Positions 60,118-64,000 of a stretch of 64,000 nt of DNA are shown here, in pieces. The DNA is taken from contig JAWZYV010006213.1 in assembly GCA_038373885.1 (NCBI GenBank), positions 186,001 through 250,000 on the forward strand, read 5' to 3'. Source of the DNA: Cheiracanthium punctorium. Lineage: Eukaryota; Arthropoda; Arachnida; Araneae; Cheiracanthiidae. The stretch's first letter is position 1. Each line of letters begins with the position of its first letter. Below the pieces are notes generated by a model, which was not told the DNA's origin, searched no databases, and saw nothing but the letters and a program-made list of their open reading frames with translations. A program made the translations under genes and the position numbers.

Positions 60118-60520
60118 TGAAGCTATATCGAAAGCGCCGTTTAAAGGCTAGCGAACTTTCAAGAATTTCTCCCCATAGGCCATAATGTAAAAGAAATCTT
60201 TGTCGTAGCCCTGTAGAAAAACTATAAGTCCTCTACGTACCAAAATCAATACCGGTCTTGCGACGGTGGTTTATAACATATATACCCAATTTGAGCTCCA
60301 TCGAATGCTCCGTTCAGGAGCTATCGTGTTCACTCACATACACACAAACACACACACACACACACATACACACATACATACATACATCTCGTAAAAATAG
60401 TATAAATGGATTCAGAAGACCTCAAAACGTGTAAATACACCAAAATCGGGAAGTCGAATTTTTTCATGATTACAATACTTTCCTTACATGGTACATGTTC
60501 GGAAAGTAATAATGGGAGCG
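60118..60520. repeat. dispersed arthropod repeat fragment with CA/CATA microsatellite
   Basis: It has the layout ATTTGAGCTCCATCGAATG...GTGTTCACTCACATACACAC, an (AC)n run (about 60338-60390), then GACCTCAAAACGTG...TTTCATGATTACAATACTTT. I have seen this arrangement repeatedly in arthropod genomes. Class not assigned. Confidence 0.4.
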
Positions 60521-61116
60521 GTATAATGGTCACTATAGAGATTCGGTGAATGCTCAAATTACACACTTTTTAAGAACCCATTTAAATAGAGTATAGGATA
60601 TTAAGCTGCGGCTTGCAGATATAGGGTGTCCCAAAAATAGTGAGCTTTTATTACTGAAATATTGATCATAAACGATTAATTACAAAGTTATCTGAAAAAG
60701 TACAGGATTTTATAGTATAGATTGCAATTTTTTGCGGATTAGATATAAATAAATGCAAACTTTTAATTTTCATACGTTCCACATAAAAATTTCTCTATTT
60801 GTAAAATGTGTCCTATATATTAATTAAATGATTTAGAATATTCCAGCTTTTAAAGATAAAACGGTTTATAGAAATGAAAATAAGTACATGTTGACTTAAA
60901 CCCCTTTTAAATGGCTTTCGAAGAGAAAATATTACAGAGAAAGACTGCGTTTTAAGGGCTGTACATAAATTAGCGAAAGGAAACAGTAATTGCAAGAATA
61001 CATTACATAATACTTATGCTATTTATTGGAATTGTATAAGCCCTTACTGACTTTGCTTATGTATATATCGGAGCCTATTTATATATTGTCGTAGTGAAAT
61101 TTTGTGTATTGTCGTA
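60521..61116. other. AT-rich spacer with one TIR-like end
   Basis: TAGGGTGTCCCAAAAATAG at about 60625 resembles a mariner-type terminus, but no partner end or transposase was found. Confidence 0.35.
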
Positions 61117-61955
61117 GGGAAAAGTGGCCTTGGAAGGGGAAAACTTGCATAAAATAATATAAAATATAAAACATTGGAAGTTTGCATAATATTTTACACT
61201 ATATTTTGCATCATGAACGTATATTAATAATATTTTAAAATTAAGTTAAGTCATGAAAAATATAGAATTTTGAAAAAAATGTACAAAGGATCGTTTTACT
61301 CACACCAAAAGGCAAAATGATACTTCATTTGGAAATAATTGTAAATTGTTTTTTATCGGCAATATAAAAGATGCAAAAGTAATTATGACATAATGAAATA
61401 AAATAAGTTTTACAATCATACATTATGCGTATTTTATTTTATGAGTCGATGCATCAAATTATGGCCAACAATAAACGCAGAAATAAATTAAATAATGTAA
61501 TGGAGAGTCACGCATTTTGAGAACGTTTGAAGGGCTGCCATGATGATTAGGACCCGGAACTGGAGCTTCTTTAGTCGATGCATCATTTTACCCGACAGTA
61601 TGACTGCCCACTTTTGGTCATATTGCTGGAATACGGTGAGAAACAACAAACCAAACAAGTGTAGTTCGGATCTAAAATTATACTCTATTCAGTAAACCAA
61701 GCCATATTTCTGCACATTAAAGACTGTATTTCTAAATAAACAGGGAAGTTAGCGCTTACCATACAAGAAATATGATAAAGCCCAGTTTTTTGAAGAATTC
61801 TATTCAGACTCTTAACACGCTGATCATTTAAATATCCCCTGTGCTTCTTCTTGACATGGCACAACTAGGTTGTGTATTACTAAGATGATAGAACTGTTTG
61901 TCTGGGAAAAAAACATATGTGGATCGTTTTGCCCACTAGGATCATCTTGGGCTGA
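61117..61955 (-). mobile_element. 0.9-kb TIR element, copy 3 (inverted)
   Basis: On the minus strand it reads CAGCCCAAGATGATCCTAGT, GTATGGTAAGCGCTAACTTC, ATGATGCATCGACTAAAG and TTCTCAAAATGCGTGACTC, collinear with the copies at 14206 and 49653. Both termini are eroded. Confidence 0.75.
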
Positions 61956-64000
61956 ATTCAAATACATGAGTCCCTAACATATCCTGAATCTGTTTGTTTA
62001 ATCTGACTAAAGAAAGTTTTGTGGTATGGGTAAATTAATTTAAAATAATTTATATAAAGTACTGTGGATCATATAAAATCCGTTCACAGACATTTATTGC
62101 TGATAAATTAAATATAAAACGAAACTGCAAAATGATTGCATGAAGAAAGTCACTGTTTTCATTTCACTGCATTGTATATCTTGATGCAGAGAAAAGAGAT
62201 TTACAGGCATATATAAAGCTCAGAAAGAATATGAGTTCTATTATTGACTATAACCAAAGCTTTTTTCCTGCCCTATAAGGCGCAGAGTATAATCACCCCT
62301 ACAACACATTTAGCGAATCTTAGTTTTTTTTTTTTTTTTTTCCAATATGAACTAAGAAATTGTTGAATTTTTCTTTTAGTTAAATTGTGAGTATTCTTAA
62401 ATATTTTGTAAATATAACAGAAAAAATGCAAACTTACTTCACAGTGTATGTTAGTTAATCAAGAGTAAAATAAGGCATTGTATGGTAGAAAACTTACTCA
62501 TATATAATATATATATAGTTTTGTATTACGTGCGTGAACAGCTTATTTATTTATTTTTTATCTGACTATGGATATTTATTGCTTAAATGTAACTATGAAA
62601 TGTTAACTTTAAATAGTATTTTGCATTATTCCATATCGTTAAGTCACTGTTTGAATTCACAGTATTGTACATATTTATGCAGAGAAAGAATTTTGCAGGC
62701 AAGAAAATCTTGGGGAGAATAAGAGTGCTAATTGATAATGAAGAGTGATTTCTTTTTCTATAAAACGCAGGTATATGCAGTGCTGCATATTTTCTGAATC
62801 TTTGTAGATTATTATTTTTTTCAACTTACATTGATAAAATGATGAGTCTTCTTTTGAATAGAAAGTACAATAAACATTTTAAATAAAGGAAAAGCACTGG
62901 TTAAATCAGTATACTTTATCATACATACGTTTCTGTGAATGCATTAATTTCTGCAGCTAAATAAATATTCATTTGAATTTTTTAACGAAGATATAAAATG
63001 ATTTCTTAAAATTAGGCAATCAGCTAGAAATATTGCTACATTCCTTTATTTCCCCTTTTATATTTTCTGAAAGTGAACTGCATTAAATAAGAGTTTCGTC
63101 GTTGGAGGAGAACTGCTTGTGAAGAAATATCTAAAGTGTGCCCTAAAGCACTTGACCAATTTGATTACTGGATGGTAAGAGCAAAGTAATACTGAGAGAG
63201 TAACTGGAAAGAGCATTTGTCTGTTCCAAAAATAGTTTTTCCTTTGAATCTTTCTATCTCAGAAATATACTTCGGAATACTCTATAGAATAGATGCAATA
63301 TTTTAACTAATGTTGCAAATAAATTACCGTTAAATAAATTACCTGCAAATAAATTACCGCAAATAAACTACCGTTATTGTCTGATATGCATGAAAATATG
63401 GTAAAAAAATAATGCATATTCTGCATAAATAAAAAGAGTTATGAACTACGAAATAAAATATCTAACGATTTCGATGAATTATATGCGTGCAATTTTAAAG
63501 ATTGTTTTAGTCAACGTATCATTAGAAGGCGTATACAATATAAAATGCTGGATCTATTTCAATTAAATGTTAATTACATATCCCCACTCATATAGATTTA
63601 TGTTATTATAAATGTTAAAGTTAATTATACTATAAACATATTATAATACATAAAAACTAATAATATCTACAAAATCATGATCTTCTTCAAACTGGTTTAT
63701 CCGCAAGCTATCAAGAAATATATTATTTTGAACAGCAACTCAGTAATAGCAGTTGTATAATATAAGTGTATCATTGATGCCACATTCATTAATGCTGGTA
63801 CTCATTATGATATGGTAATATTCAAGTATTTAATTATCTTTCATCTCTAGAAATGATTAAATACCAAAGTTATAGTAATTTTATTTTTATTTTTTTATAT
63901 AAACCTCTAACTATTATATCCAAAAATTAAAGTATTAACTTCGCTTCTAAAAAAATTCGATTTCTTATAGTAAAAGTAGCGTCTGATTTACGCTGTACTA
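61956..64000. other. AT-rich spacer with a diverged duplication
   Basis: A block with AAGTCACTGTTT...GTATTGTACATATTTATGCAG at about 62635-62690 resembles 62148-62200, about 490 bp upstream. AAATAAATTACCG is repeated about four times at 63317-63373. No gene recognised. Confidence 0.4.

Overview
The window looks like a non-coding, repeat-laden piece of an arthropod nuclear genome. It is visibly AT-rich, has no dense gene arrangement, shows introns and splice signals, and carries many decayed DNA transposons. The mix of elements is what I would expect of an arachnid, most likely a spider: mariner-related transposons with an N-terminal DUF4817-type helix-turn-helix, a Tc1 remnant, hAT and piggyBac MITEs, Helitrons starting TCTATATAAATAAA and ending CTAG, and tRNA-derived SINEs. 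The organism assignment is inference from family content only.

Host coding content is tiny. The best host exon is a 141-bp Ig-domain exon on the minus strand at 39203-39343, resembling the first Ig domain of kirre/roughest/nephrin-type adhesion proteins. Much of the window may be intron of that gene. Weaker candidates are a 164-170-bp exon at about 17638-17807, a short start-codon exon at 54359-54487, and a duplicated terminal-exon-like segment (55700-55869 and 56886-57055).

Layout: 0.8-3.2 kb, a mariner-type transposon interrupted by a hAT, then a Helitron 5' fragment; 4.2 kb, a small hAT MITE; 4.3-9.8 kb, AT-rich spacer; 9.8-10.6 kb, a TIR element holding a palindromic MITE; 14.2-15.1 kb, first of three copies of a 0.9-kb TIR element; 15.9-16.3 kb, a fold-back element; 18.3-22.0 kb, a complete Sola-type transposon with long inverted repeats, a 4-bp target duplication and a transposase reading frame lacking its catalytic core; 22.6-23.3 kb, SINE and transposase remnants; 24.0-26.2 kb, a Helitron filled by 13 copies of a 156-bp repeat; 28.0-30.2 kb, hAT and Tigger-like remnants; 30.2-39.2 kb, mostly AT-rich spacer with a frame-preserving minisatellite, a transposase relic and a SINE; 39.6-40.0 kb, nested MITEs; 41.6-44.2 kb, a hAT with perfect 8-bp target duplication that has accumulated a solo LTR, SINEs and a tandem duplication; 45.3-49.0 kb, transposase relics and a SINE; 49.7-53.3 kb, TIR element copy 2, a piggyBac MITE and a TIR element with a SINE inside; 54.4-57.1 kb, possible exons and a candidate regulatory island; 57.2-59.5 kb, Helitrons with an inserted hAT MITE; 60-62 kb, dispersed repeats and TIR element copy 3; the remainder is AT-rich spacer.

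There are no operons and no gene set that works together. The main story is transposon turnover: nested insertions datable by target duplications, internally deleted derivatives, and array expansion inside a Helitron.
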